This document shows, in pieces, positions 16,296 through 24,959 of a stretch of DNA of 42,810 bases. The DNA lies in assembly GCA_012518035.1 (NCBI GenBank), contig JAAYTL010000010.1:1-42810 (forward strand). The letters are read 5' to 3'. The notes beneath the pieces are model-generated. The model made no database searches and was not told where the DNA came from. It saw only the letters and a list, made by a program, of their open reading frames with translations. This DNA comes from Tissierellia bacterium. Its GTDB lineage: Bacteria > Bacillota > Clostridia > Tissierellales > Tissierellaceae. Both the position numbers and the translations under genes were made by a program. Within the stretch, counting starts at the first letter, position 1; the number at the start of each line of letters is the position of its first letter.

Positions 16296-17760
16296 GAAGG
16301 ATTTAATCTTTGAAGAAGAAATAATCCAAGGACTCAAGGATATAACACCACCTGAGGAAGAAATCCTAGAAATTAACCCATGGATGGTGCCCATTAGTTC
16401 AATAGCCTGGGGTTTGATACTGACCACCATCAGGCTGAATTTCCTCTTCCTCCAGTACCTTTTACCCACCATAGGGGTAGCCCTGACCTTCGTAGGATTT
16501 AGGAGTTTAAGGAATCAAAATAATTACTTTAGAGTGCTATACTATATATCCCTTGGAAGGCTATTACTTCATCTTGTGGACACCATAGTTATAGGCACCC
16601 CCCTAAACTTGATGGATATCCCAAGTCTAGGTATAGGGCTTGTAAGGCTTATTATCCAAGTATTTACCTTCCTGATTTTCCATATGGGCTTAAGGGAAGT
16701 TTATAAAGGTGCGGGAAGGACCATGGAGTTATCTCCCCTAGTCTGGGTCAGCCTGTGGACTATACTTGCATTTTTTATAGCAATTACACCTCTGGCTGAA
16801 ACATGGCTAGCCTTTTTACCCATGATTATTTTCTACATCTTAATTATAAAGGCCATCTTTTCCATAGGTGAAGACTTGGATGACACTGGATATCTGATAA
16901 AGAATGCTCCAGTTAAGATCTCCAATACTAGCCTTAGAAATATCTATCTTCTCCTGGTAGTGGTAGTTGGCCTAGGAAGTAATATGTATTTTAACAATCT
17001 TAAGCTAGATTCTCATGAATTTATACCTCCTGTAATCACTTCAATAAGGGAAGACCTTTTGAATAAGGGTTTCCCTGCAGAGGCCTTGAGATACTTGGCT
17101 GAGGATGATCTGGGATTACTAGGGGATGCTATAAATATAGAGGTAAAGAATGAACTATTGATGTTTGATCCTAGGGTGAGCCAAGAGGTTTCAGGCTCTG
17201 GATATTTTCAATCCATTACCAATACCCATGAGCCAGGCAAGACGAATATCGACTCAACAACCATATATATAGAGATGCCTGACAACGTCCTCTATGTCAT
17301 GCAATATTTCAAATGGAAGGGTGGAAGACCCATCTGGCAGGATGCCATCATGCTCACAGGACAGGATGAGGTGGAAGATAGGCAGATTATAAGTAGCAGC
17401 TTATTCTATAGTAAAAAGGATAAAGAATATAGGGCTAACTTTCCCCGTCTTATTATGGAAGGCGTAGAGAAGCAAAGTTTCTTTGGACCTAGCTGGATCG
17501 AGCCAATTAGGGCAAGTTTTAGTTTTCCACTAGGATCCAAGGATCAAGGAGGTTATATACTCTACCGCTATGGTAGGATGGAATCTGATATCTATCTGGT
17601 CCCTGTCCTATTTGAATATATTCACCAGAGCATTCCAATCAGGATACCCTATATAAGGAGCGAAGATTTATTCCTACAAGGAGGCTATGGTTTTTCTAAT
17701 AATTATAAGCAACACTACTCAACCTATGAGTCCTTGGGCATGAAAGAAGTAAGTGAGTAA
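16288..17760 (+). CDS. Polytopic membrane protein, candidate anti-sigma regulator
   Basis: 490 residues. A short acidic cytosolic N-terminus (KDITPPEEEILEINPW) precedes about seven hydrophobic helices between residues 33 and 235. A soluble domain of about 250 residues follows, likely extracytoplasmic. No zinc-finger anti-sigma (ZAS) motif is present. The 8-base overlap with the sigma gene and TAGGAGGG at the start show co-translation, so a role in sensing a surface signal and holding the sigma factor is plausible. I do not recognise a family. The C-terminal domain is rich in aromatic and charged residues with repeated short strands. Confidence 0.6.
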   Translation: MDRKDLIFEEEIIQGLKDITPPEEEILEINPWMVPISSIAWGLILTTIRLNFLFLQYLLPTIGVALTFVGFRSLRNQNNYFRVLYYISLGRLLLHLVDTIVIGTPLNLMDIPSLGIGLVRLIIQVFTFLIFHMGLREVYKGAGRTMELSPLVWVSLWTILAFFIAITPLAETWLAFLPMIIFYILIIKAIFSIGEDLDDTGYLIKNAPVKISNTSLRNIYLLLVVVVGLGSNMYFNNLKLDSHEFIPPVITSIREDLLNKGFPAEALRYLAEDDLGLLGDAINIEVKNELLMFDPRVSQEVSGSGYFQSITNTHEPGKTNIDSTTIYIEMPDNVLYVMQYFKWKGGRPIWQDAIMLTGQDEVEDRQIISSSLFYSKKDKEYRANFPRLIMEGVEKQSFFGPSWIEPIRASFSFPLGSKDQGGYILYRYGRMESDIYLVPVLFEYIHQSIPIRIPYIRSEDLFLQGGYGFSNNYKQHYSTYESLGMKEVSE

Positions 17761-17877
17761 GACCCTCCTTCTTAAATCTTTGAGTAAGGTAAGAATAAAG
17801 AAAAGCAATTGATATTTGTCTATGACCATAGATATAATGTAAGAAAAGGTATCCTTATCAGAGGAAGGAGTGAAAAC

Positions 17878-18699
17878 ATGCTTATTAAAACCCTCGTGGA
17901 GAACACATCTATTTCTGATGACCTGGCTAGCGAACATGGCCTTAGTCTCTATATAGAAACCAAGGAGCACAAAATCCTTTTTGATACAGGTGCTAGCCAT
18001 ATCTTCTATGAAAATGCTGAGAAATTAGGGGTAGATATAGGCCAAATAGACTACCTAGTTATATCACACGGGCACTATGACCATGGTGGTGGGCTCAAGA
18101 AGTTTTTGCAGGAAAATACAAGGGCTGAAGTTTTTATTCATAGGCTGGCCTTGGGGAAGCACTATGCCCTTAGGACCAGGGAGGAAATAGCCTATATAGG
18201 TCTTGATGAAGACTTAAAAGAGGACAAGCGGATAGTCTTTACTGGTGATAGGTTTTCTATTAATAAGGGAATCCATCTCTTCTCAAATGTTGCCCAAAAA
18301 GAGCCACCGCCCAAGTCCAACACAGGATTGCTCAGGGAGTACCAGGGTCAAAAGATAGATGACAACTTTAAGCATGAGCAAAACCTGGTGATAGAAGAGG
18401 ATGATATAGTCCTTCTCATAACTGGCTGTGCACATAATGGTATTATAAACATCCTTGAGAAATTTTATGAAATCCAAGGCCGGATGCCCAGCCATGTCAT
18501 CGGGGGATTTCACCTTTCTAGTCGCCTAGTAGGGAACGAGCCTCCTGAAACTATAGATTATATAAGTAAATATCTATTGGACACAAAGGCTAAATACTAT
18601 ACCTGCCACTGTACCGGATTAGAGCCCTACCAGCAACTCAAGGATAAGATGGGGTATAGGATTGATTATTTAAGTACAGGTAGTGAGATTATAATTTAA
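17878..18699 (+). CDS. MBL-fold metallo-hydrolase (COG1237 type)
   Basis: 273 residues from the ATG at 17878, preceded by AAGGAG; an upstream in-frame ATG at 17809 has no ribosome site. The metallo-beta-lactamase motif is SHGHYDHGGGL with H64, H66, D68 and H69, and further metal ligands appear in TGCAHNG and GGFHLS. The closest annotated group is COG1237, dihydropterin-6-methyl-aminobenzene 5'-phosphate synthase-like proteins, whose function in bacteria is mostly unknown. It probably hydrolyses a small phosphate ester or lactone. Confidence 0.82.
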   Translation: MLIKTLVENTSISDDLASEHGLSLYIETKEHKILFDTGASHIFYENAEKLGVDIGQIDYLVISHGHYDHGGGLKKFLQENTRAEVFIHRLALGKHYALRTREEIAYIGLDEDLKEDKRIVFTGDRFSINKGIHLFSNVAQKEPPPKSNTGLLREYQGQKIDDNFKHEQNLVIEEDDIVLLITGCAHNGIINILEKFYEIQGRMPSHVIGGFHLSSRLVGNEPPETIDYISKYLLDTKAKYYTCHCTGLEPYQQLKDKMGYRIDYLSTGSEIII

Positions 18700-18743
18700 A
18701 TGTATTTAGTTGTATCATGTATTGGTCTGTATTTGGATGCACA

Positions 18744-18775
18744 AAAAATAGTCTGGTTCAACCAGACTATTTTTA
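18744..18775. terminator. Bidirectional terminator between the MBL gene and DUF2812
   Basis: AAAAATAGTCTGGT pairs perfectly with ACCAGACTATTTTT. The A tract on one side and T tract on the other allow termination for both converging genes. Confidence 0.85.
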
Positions 18776-18810
18776 CTTGGTCAATATGAGTCTATGGAAT
18801 ATAAAACATC

Positions 18811-19371
18811 CTATTTAACTAAATATTTGCTTCTAAGCTTGTAGATACCTAAGCCACAGTAGGTTATCAAGAACACATACAAGGTATAGAGAATTGCAAT
18901 AAATAAGAAGAGAAAATACTCATGAAGGCTCCTTAATCTATGAAAACCGCTACTAAACACCCTCATGGCATTTGGCAATACTAACAAGGAGAAGATCACG
19001 AATAATGGAATATATCTACTCTTAAAGATCTTATCAATCTCTTCCACCTTAGACTCATTATCAGAGAATATTTCCGTATTCTTTTCATCAGACTTTTTCC
19101 TAAAGTAGGACCAGCCCATAAATTCCTGTATGTACTCCCAACCGCTATCCTGGAACAGGGCTATATAATTATCATAGTCTGAATCCCAGGAGCTCTTAAA
19201 GGTTAGCCTATAGACGTAGTCTTCAGGCTCCACACGCTCAAAGCTATAGAATCCAGGGAAGGATACTTTCTTGAACCTATAGCCCTTCTTGCTCATTTGA
19301 GTAAGATATCTTTCTTCCTTTTCAAAATCCACAATGGTGAAGATTTTAAACTCTTTAATGGTCCTTTCCAC
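18811..19371 (-). CDS. DUF2812 domain membrane protein
   Basis: 186 residues. The N-terminal DUF2812 domain is typical: FTIVDFEKEERYLTQMSKKGYRF...FERVEPEDYVYRL, then WEYIQEFMGWSYFRK. Two membrane helices follow near the C-terminus (about 118-136 and 152-175). The gene overlaps the PadR regulator by 17 bases; such PadR-DUF2812 pairs are common in Firmicutes. Its function is unknown; the pairing suggests the protein is the regulator's target or partner. Confidence 0.85.
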   Translation of the reverse strand: MERTIKEFKIFTIVDFEKEERYLTQMSKKGYRFKKVSFPGFYSFERVEPEDYVYRLTFKSSWDSDYDNYIALFQDSGWEYIQEFMGWSYFRKKSDEKNTEIFSDNESKVEEIDKIFKSRYIPLFVIFSLLVLPNAMRVFSSGFHRLRSLHEYFLFLFIAILYTLYVFLITYCGLGIYKLRSKYLVK

Positions 19372-19687
19372 TTAGGTCAACCCCCTTGCTATTCTTATAT
19401 AATCTTTCAATTCTTTTTATTTCCTTATCAAGGATGATCCTGCCCAAGTCGCTGATTTTATAGATTTTTCTCTTTTCTTCTTCCTTAATGAAATCTATTA
19501 GTCCGTCCTTTTCCATCTTGGACAGGCTCCCATACATGGTTCCAGGGCTTATGGATACCTCTCCTCCGGTAATCCGTTCCACATAGGTTCCGATACTATA
19601 ACCATGCATCTCCTCCTGGAGGGAAAACAAGATATAAAAGCTGGTTTCTGTCATAGGAATATAGATTCTTTTTATTCTCTCATCCAT
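19355..19687 (-). CDS. PadR-family transcriptional regulator
   Basis: 110 residues with the PadR winged helix: SFYILFSLQEEMHGYSIGTYVERITGGEVSISPGTMYGSLSKMEKDGLI, followed by KRKIYKISDLGRIIL. The short C-terminal helix marks a small (subfamily 2) PadR dimer. Ribosome site GGGAGGAT precedes the ATG. It is the first gene of a two-gene operon with its own sigma-A promoter, and repeated CGAT-containing sites overlap that promoter, so autoregulation is likely. Confidence 0.93.
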   Translation of the reverse strand: MDERIKRIYIPMTETSFYILFSLQEEMHGYSIGTYVERITGGEVSISPGTMYGSLSKMEKDGLIDFIKEEEKRKIYKISDLGRIILDKEIKRIERLYKNSKGVDLSGKDH

Positions 19688-19698
19688 TTTATCCTCCC

Positions 19699-19783
19699 AT
19701 CATGTATCGAACTAATATGCATCGCACTTAAATACATCGAACCTCGATACACATAGTATACTGCACTGCGATATAGGTGTCAA
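19699..19783 (-). promoter_or_regulatory. Sigma-A promoter and repeated PadR operator
   Basis: On the minus strand TTGACA (19778-19783) and TATACT (19755-19760) are spaced 17 bp, a near-perfect promoter. Between the -10 box and the PadR ATG are several copies of a TCGATRCA-like motif in both orientations (for example ATCGA-ACC-TCGAT at 19736-19748 and ATGTATCGA at 19702-19710), plus TATCGCAGTGCA in the spacer. This arrangement suggests cooperative binding by the PadR dimer. Confidence 0.8.
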
Positions 19784-19916
19784 GGATTTTTTATCTCTTG
19801 ATAAATTCTAGTGGATTTCCTTAGGCAAATATGTGGCGCCTTGTTAGTGTCAAGTTCCTAGGGGTATATAGTAAGCAGGATACATGTTATACATATGAGA
19901 CCTAGGGGGAGAGAAA

Positions 19917-20327
19917 ATGAAAAAAAGGGCAAATTTGGAGTTAAAATTTATTGTTTCCTTAATCTTTGCAGTCATTGTATCAATATTTGCTATTCAAAAT
20001 GCCGGGAGCATTGAAGTAAGGTTTTTCTTTGCTAATTTTAGAATATCTCAGGCTGTAGTTATCTTAGGCTCTACAATCATAGGAGCTATTATTGTTCTTC
20101 TTTTGGGTTTAGTTAAGCATATTAAACACAATAAGATAATAAGGCAGATGAGCAAGGAGTTAGAAGCCCTTACATTAGAAAATGAAACCCTCAAGATAAA
20201 ACTGGAGGATTTATCAGGAGGGCAGACTCAAGAAGAAAAAACCTATCAATTTGAGGAGACATTGGAGGAAACCTTAGCTGATGTTCAGCAAGGAGAGGAG
20301 AATGTAGACAAGGACCTAGGTTTCTAG
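19917..20327 (+). CDS. LapA-domain membrane protein
   Basis: 136 residues. Two hydrophobic helices (about 9-26 and 41-65) flank the motif FAIQNAGSIEVRFFFANFRISQAVVIL, diagnostic of the LapA/DUF1049 family. A coiled coil (HNKIIRQMSKELEALTLENETLKIKLEDL) and an acidic tail follow. LapA in enterobacteria helps LPS assembly; in Gram-positives the role is unknown. It appears to be a single gene. CCTAGGGG occurs twice in the upstream 60 bases (19857 and 19901), with no proven meaning. Confidence 0.85.
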   Translation: MKKRANLELKFIVSLIFAVIVSIFAIQNAGSIEVRFFFANFRISQAVVILGSTIIGAIIVLLLGLVKHIKHNKIIRQMSKELEALTLENETLKIKLEDLSGGQTQEEKTYQFEETLEETLADVQQGEENVDKDLGF

Positions 20328-20378
20328 GGCCTTATCTTTTTAGAGATTATAATTTCACCATTCCTTTCCTACTTTAGA

Positions 20379-20407
20379 TTGCTAATGTTAAAAACCTCTG
20401 ATATAAT
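20379..20407 (+). promoter_or_regulatory. Sigma-A promoter of the DUF5058 operon
   Basis: TTGCTA (20379-20384) and TATAAT (20402-20407) are separated by 17 bp. A second TATAAT follows at 20413-20418. Confidence 0.6.
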
Positions 20408-20454
20408 TTTGTTATAATATTGACGAACAATTCAACTATTAAGGGGGGAGCTTT

Positions 20455-21180
20455 ATGGCTCAGTTTGATACCAATAGCATCTTTCTTTTTATTTCCGCAG
20501 GAATTGTTATAGCTTTTGTTGTTTGCCAGGCTGTCTTCTTCCTAGTCAAGGCATGGAAGAGAGCTAGGGAGCTGGGTATATCTGAAGATGTACTTAAGAG
20601 GGTTGTTAAGGGGAGCGTGGTCTTTACCTTAGCACCTGCAGTTTCTATCATCCTAGGAGTAATAACCCTATCCAAATTTTTAGGACTTCCTCTACCCTGG
20701 GTAAGGTTAAGTGTCCTAGGGGCCTTGACCTATGAGTTACCTGCTGCAACTACTGCAGCCAATGCTTTAGGTGTTTCCGTCTCCAACAGGATAACTGATC
20801 CTGCAACCTATTCTACAATTGCCTGGGTTATGACCCTGGGTATCATGTCTGGACTTATTATCATAACATTTTTCTCTAAGAAGATTCATACAGGCCTGGA
20901 TAGGATCCAGGGAAAGGACAAAAAATGGGGTGAGATCTTCAATACCTCCTTGTTTATGGGTATGATATCAGCCTTTTTAGGCATGATCTTTTCCAATATC
21001 AGGGCTGGACTAGTGGGCTGGATTCCAGTCTTCATCATGATAATCTCATCCATAATCATGTTGATTTGTGGCTACTTTATCAAGGTTCATAAGGTGAAGT
21101 GGCTGGAGGACTATGCCCTGTCCATAAGTATGATCATGTCCATGATCATATCTATACCAATTACTAATTTAATTCAATAG
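20455..21180 (+). CDS. DUF5058 family membrane protein
   Basis: 241 residues with about six hydrophobic helices. The family motif region is visible as VVKGSVVFTLAPAVSIILGVITLSKFLGLPLPWVRLSVLGALTYELPAA. Function is not established. It is 11 bases ahead of a second membrane-protein gene and followed by a secreted or membrane-anchored M20 peptidase, so the pair may form a two-component carrier for the peptidase's substrate or product. The start has AAGGGGGGAG upstream. Confidence 0.85.
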   Translation: MAQFDTNSIFLFISAGIVIAFVVCQAVFFLVKAWKRARELGISEDVLKRVVKGSVVFTLAPAVSIILGVITLSKFLGLPLPWVRLSVLGALTYELPAATTAANALGVSVSNRITDPATYSTIAWVMTLGIMSGLIIITFFSKKIHTGLDRIQGKDKKWGEIFNTSLFMGMISAFLGMIFSNIRAGLVGWIPVFIMIISSIIMLICGYFIKVHKVKWLEDYALSISMIMSMIISIPITNLIQ

Positions 21181-21191
21181 GAGGGAAGACA

Positions 21192-21857
21192 ATGTTGACC
21201 AAGACTAAACCCTATAGCGAAAAAATACATAGCTGGGGAAGGATATGGGGAATAGGCGCTATTCTTATCTTTATATTTTATCCCCTAGCTGTTAGCGTCT
21301 ACTATTCAGCCTGGCCAGAACTAGGACCATTCCTTAAAGGTCTCCTAGGTGTAGCTCCTGTCTTTTGGATTGTTGGGGCTATAGAGGCTTTTACCTATGC
21401 CCCCATGCTGGGAGCAGGTGGTGCCTATCTAGGATTTGTTACTGGAAACTTGACCAACCTCAAGGTCCCCTGTGCCATCAATGCCATGGCCTTGGCTAAG
21501 GTAAAGTCTGGAACCGAGGAGGGGGAGGTTATCTCCACTATCTCCATAGCAGTTTCATCCATCACCACCATGGTAATCATCTTTCTCGGGGTCCTCTTAT
21601 TGGCACCCTTACAACCAATCCTAGAATCTGAACTGCTGGCACCAGCCTTTGATAATATCCTCCCTGCCTTGTTTGGAGGATTAGCTGTGGTATTTGTATC
21701 CAGGAACTGGAAGATAGCCTTGGCCCCCCTGATCTTTATGTTGGTCATATTTATTTCCTTCCCAGCCCTGGCTTCATCAGTTTCCATCATGGTCCCAGTA
21801 GGGGTCATTATAGCAATAAGTGTATCCAGAATCCTATATAAGAAGTCTTATCTCTAA
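21192..21857 (+). CDS. Membrane protein partner of DUF5058
   Basis: 221 residues with about six hydrophobic helices. Glycine- and proline-rich stretches (FTYAPMLGAGGAYLGFVTGNLTNLKVPCAINAMALA) suggest a transport pore with a broken helix. I do not recognise a named family beyond its pairing with DUF5058. GGAGGG lies just upstream of the ATG. Gene order and spacing imply a heteromeric transporter, which is inference. Confidence 0.65.
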   Translation: MLTKTKPYSEKIHSWGRIWGIGAILIFIFYPLAVSVYYSAWPELGPFLKGLLGVAPVFWIVGAIEAFTYAPMLGAGGAYLGFVTGNLTNLKVPCAINAMALAKVKSGTEEGEVISTISIAVSSITTMVIIFLGVLLLAPLQPILESELLAPAFDNILPALFGGLAVVFVSRNWKIALAPLIFMLVIFISFPALASSVSIMVPVGVIIAISVSRILYKKSYL

Positions 21858-21874
21858 GAGGGAGGGAAATAGAT

Positions 21875-23302
21875 ATGGTTATTATTTTGTTAATTTTACT
21901 TATCTTCATAGCCATCCTTCTATTTAGGACGGTTAGATTTGTCCCCCTTGATGAAGGGGAGTATGACGAGTTCCACATAGAATTGGACGAAGAAGGAATC
22001 CTTGCCAGGTTTACCGACATGATAAGATGTAGGACAGTATCTTACCAAGATACAAGCCTGGAAGATAAGGAGGAGTTTGAGAAGTTTAGGAGGCTCTTGG
22101 TGGAGAGATATCCTAGGGTTAATTCTACCTGTGAGCTCCACCAGCTGGGAAGGACTGGCCTCCTCTACCACTGGAAGGGGAAGTCAAGTGACAAGCCTGT
22201 GGTCTTCATGGCCCATTATGATGTAGTGCCTGTGGAAGAGGATAAGTGGGATAAGGAGCCCTTCTCTGGCATAGTAGAGGATGGCATCATTTGGGGAAGG
22301 GGAACCCTGGATACCAAGGGGACCCTCTGTGGTATCATGGAGGCTGCAGAGAAACTTATAACAGATGGCTTTGTTCCTGAGAACGATATCTACCTCTCCT
22401 TTTCTGGGGATGAGGAGACCATTGGACCTAGTGCAGGGACCATAGTTTCCTTCCTTAAGGAGAAAGGAATACGGCCAGCCATGGTACTTGATGAGGGTGG
22501 GGCAATCGTCCAGGGAGTTGTCCCAGGAGTTGCTGATAAATGTGCCCTAATTGGTACTGGTGAGAAGGGTAAGATCCACCTCAGGCTATCCACCCAAGGC
22601 CAGGGGGGGCATGCCTCATCGCCTCCCCCCATCAGTCCTGTGGGTAGGTTGGCCAGAAGCGTAGTCAATATCGAAAACAAGCCCTTTAAATTTCATATAT
22701 CAGAACCAGTGGAGGAGATGTTTGATACCTTGGGTAGGCACTCATCCTTCAGCATGAGACTGGTATTTGCAAATCTAAGGATTTTTGGTCCCATCTTGAA
22801 TCTCCTGGCTAAAAAGTCAGGTGGGGAGTTAAATGCCCTCTTCAGGACCACCATTGCCTTTACCAAAATGAAGGCCAGTGATGCCATCAATGTGTTCCCG
22901 CCCTATGCCAGTATAGAAGGGGATATCAGGGTCATGGAGGGAGATAGCCCTGACAGCATCCTAGAGGATTTGAAGAGGAAGATCGGGGACGACAAGGTAG
23001 AAGTGGAACTCTTGGATGCCATCCCAGTCAAGCCCTTTTCTCCTACAAGGACGGAAGGCTGGGACATGCTTAAGACCTCGATTAAGGAGGTATGGGGAGA
23101 TGTATTAGTTTCGCCATATCTCATGATCGCCTGTAGTGATTCCAGGCACTTTACTGAAATCTCCGATAATGTATATAGGTTTTCAGCCATGGAACTTACC
23201 AATGAGGAGAGAAAGCTCATCCATGGGAATAACGAAAGAATCCCTGTAGATAAATTACTCAAGATTGTCAAGTTTTATATAAACCTTATGAGTAAGTTCT
23301 AA
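21875..23302 (+). CDS. M20-family metallopeptidase, membrane-anchored (PM20D1/carboxypeptidase type)
   Basis: 475 residues. An uncleaved N-terminal helix (MVIILLILLIFIAILLF) anchors it. The M20 zinc residues are in place: MAHYDVVP, TLDTKGTL, GDEETIGPSAG, VLDEGG and the late SRHF histidine. Gly-rich GQGGHASSPP marks the dimerisation/substrate domain. Length and motifs resemble Gly-X carboxypeptidase/PM20D1 enzymes, which hydrolyse dipeptides or N-acyl amino acids. It is the third gene of the DUF5058 operon, so the two membrane proteins may move its substrate or product. Confidence 0.88.
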   Translation: MVIILLILLIFIAILLFRTVRFVPLDEGEYDEFHIELDEEGILARFTDMIRCRTVSYQDTSLEDKEEFEKFRRLLVERYPRVNSTCELHQLGRTGLLYHWKGKSSDKPVVFMAHYDVVPVEEDKWDKEPFSGIVEDGIIWGRGTLDTKGTLCGIMEAAEKLITDGFVPENDIYLSFSGDEETIGPSAGTIVSFLKEKGIRPAMVLDEGGAIVQGVVPGVADKCALIGTGEKGKIHLRLSTQGQGGHASSPPPISPVGRLARSVVNIENKPFKFHISEPVEEMFDTLGRHSSFSMRLVFANLRIFGPILNLLAKKSGGELNALFRTTIAFTKMKASDAINVFPPYASIEGDIRVMEGDSPDSILEDLKRKIGDDKVEVELLDAIPVKPFSPTRTEGWDMLKTSIKEVWGDVLVSPYLMIACSDSRHFTEISDNVYRFSAMELTNEERKLIHGNNERIPVDKLLKIVKFYINLMSKF

Positions 23303-23311
23303 CTTAATTAA

Positions 23312-23349
23312 GTCCCCTATAGGAAAACCCAGTCCTTAGGGGACCTTTT
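23312..23349 (+). terminator. Terminator after the M20 peptidase gene
   Basis: GTCCCCTA (23312-23319) pairs with TAGGGGAC (23337-23344), extended inside by AGG/CCT, and is followed by CTTTTA. Confidence 0.6.
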
Positions 23350-23444
23350 AAAATCCTAGGTTTTTCAACAATAAGTAGGGAGATTTGTTATAATAAAGAT
23401 AAAATGATGTTGTTTTAAGCAAATTAAGGATGAGGAGTGGTTTT

Positions 23445-23840
23445 ATGGAATATCTAAAGGTTCAATTCCCTGGGGGACTTAGGGTTGATGCCCATGTCAG
23501 GGAACATATTATAAGGACGGACCAACCAGTGAAATCCGGAGGAGAAAACAGTGCTCCAGCACCCTTTCAACTCTTCTTGGGTTCTATAGCCACCTGTGCA
23601 GGCTTTTATGCTGTGGCCTTCTGTAGGAATAAGGGGATCTCTACTGAAGGTATGGTCCTAACCATGAATATAGAGAAGGATCCTACTACTGGTTTAATAC
23701 GGGAGATTCTTATGGATTTAAAACTTCCAGAAGGCTTTCCTGAAAAATATGAAAAGGCCATCATAAGATCCATGGAGCTTTGCACTGTCAAAAAACATCT
23801 CGAGAATCCCCCAGAGTGTATAGTAACAGTTAGCTATTAA
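23445..23840 (+). CDS. OsmC-family protein
   Basis: 131 residues from the ATG at 23445, seven bases after GAGGAG; an in-frame ATG at 23430 overlaps that ribosome site. The OsmC/Ohr fold is marked by FLGSIATCAGFYAVAFC, carrying the conserved cysteine, and by the late SMELCTVKKHL with the second cysteine. Classic members reduce organic hydroperoxides with this cysteine pair. The upstream region has a TATAAT at 23389-23394 with no strong -35 box. Confidence 0.85.
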   Translation: MEYLKVQFPGGLRVDAHVREHIIRTDQPVKSGGENSAPAPFQLFLGSIATCAGFYAVAFCRNKGISTEGMVLTMNIEKDPTTGLIREILMDLKLPEGFPEKYEKAIIRSMELCTVKKHLENPPECIVTVSY

Positions 23841-23882
23841 GGTTTTTAGATTTAATAATTTTCATTAGAAGGAGAAGGAGTA

Positions 23883-24608
23883 TTGGAGACAAACATTAAA
23901 GCATTTAAGGAAGGTATAAGGGATGGGACGCCCATCGCCCTGGGTTATTTCGCTGTATCATTCACCCTGGGGATAGCAGCCCGTAATGCAGGATTGACAG
24001 CCTTTCAAGGTTTTTTGGCTGCCCTACTTACCAATGCATCTGCTGGGGCCTATGCTGGCTTTCTCTTGATGGCTACAGGGGGGAGCTACTTGGAGATGGC
24101 TATAGTTACCCTCATTGCCAATGCAAGATATTTTCTCATGAGCTCAGCCCTCAGTCAGAAGCTGAAACCGGACATGCCCTTTCATCACCGCCTTATAATC
24201 GGCTATGATGTGACGGATGAGCTCTTTGGGATTTCCATAGCCCAAAAGAGCTGGCTCAACCCCTATTATTTCTATGGGGCTATGCTGGTCTCCATGCCAG
24301 CATGGGCAACTGGAACAGCCATAGGGGTAACTGCTGGCAATATTCTTACTACAAGGCTGGTGAGCGCCCTTAGTGTAGCCCTATATGGTATGTTCATATA
24401 TATTATCGTACCTCCTGCCAAGAAGGAGCCCATCATAGGCTTACTGGTCTTGATAAGCTTTGCAGCCAGCTATATCTTTTCTGAGCTAGCAATATTCAGC
24501 AAGATATCCAGTGGTACGGGGATAATCATCTTAACTGTGGTCATATCCAGCCTGGCAGCCCTATTCTTACCAATAAGAGAAGAGGAGGACGATACCCATG
24601 AAGGCTAA
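23883..24608 (+). CDS. azlC: AzlC-family branched-chain amino acid exporter subunit
   Basis: 241 residues with about six helices. The family motif GIRDGTPIALGYFAVSFTLGIAARNAGLTAFQG is at the N-terminus, and LTNASAGAYAG and NARYFLMSSALS are further hallmarks. It forms an exporter of branched-chain amino acids and analogues with AzlD, encoded next with a 11-base overlap. The start is a TTG after AGAAGGAGAAGGAG; no better ATG lies close by. The export role fits the leu/ilv genes further right. Confidence 0.9.
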   Translation: METNIKAFKEGIRDGTPIALGYFAVSFTLGIAARNAGLTAFQGFLAALLTNASAGAYAGFLLMATGGSYLEMAIVTLIANARYFLMSSALSQKLKPDMPFHHRLIIGYDVTDELFGISIAQKSWLNPYYFYGAMLVSMPAWATGTAIGVTAGNILTTRLVSALSVALYGMFIYIIVPPAKKEPIIGLLVLISFAASYIFSELAIFSKISSGTGIIILTVVISSLAALFLPIREEEDDTHEG

Positions 24609-24906
24609 TATATATCTATATATCCTGGTTATGGCCCTAGTAACCTATACGATACGAGTCCTACCCTTAACCTTAATTAGACGACAGATAAAGAACAAGT
24701 TTATAAGGTCATTTTTATACTATGTACCCTATGTAACTCTGGCAGTTATGACCTTCCCAGCCATAATCTACGCAACCCAGGTACCCCTAGCTGGGGGATT
24801 GGCTCTGGTTGCTGGAATTCTACTAGCCTGGAAGGGGGCCAGCCTTTTTCAAGTGTCTATTTCCTGCTGTATGGTGGTCTTTGTGCTAGAGATGATCTTG
24901 GTTTAA
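24598..24906 (+). CDS. azlD: AzlD-family exporter subunit
   Basis: 102 residues with three or four helices and the AzlD signatures TYTIRVLPLTLIRRQI and SFLYYVPYVTLAVMTFPAI. It is the small partner of AzlC, and the overlapping genes imply a stoichiometric complex. Confidence 0.9.
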   Translation: MKANIYLYILVMALVTYTIRVLPLTLIRRQIKNKFIRSFLYYVPYVTLAVMTFPAIIYATQVPLAGGLALVAGILLAWKGASLFQVSISCCMVVFVLEMILV

Positions 24907-24959
24907 GAGTGAAATAGTATATGCATATTAGATGAGGAATAAGAAGAGGAGGGAGTTCT

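Noticed and set aside
19857..19908. CCTAGGGG repeated at 19857 and 19901 upstream of the LapA gene
   Set aside because: Two 8-base copies without symmetry to a promoter are too little to call an operator.
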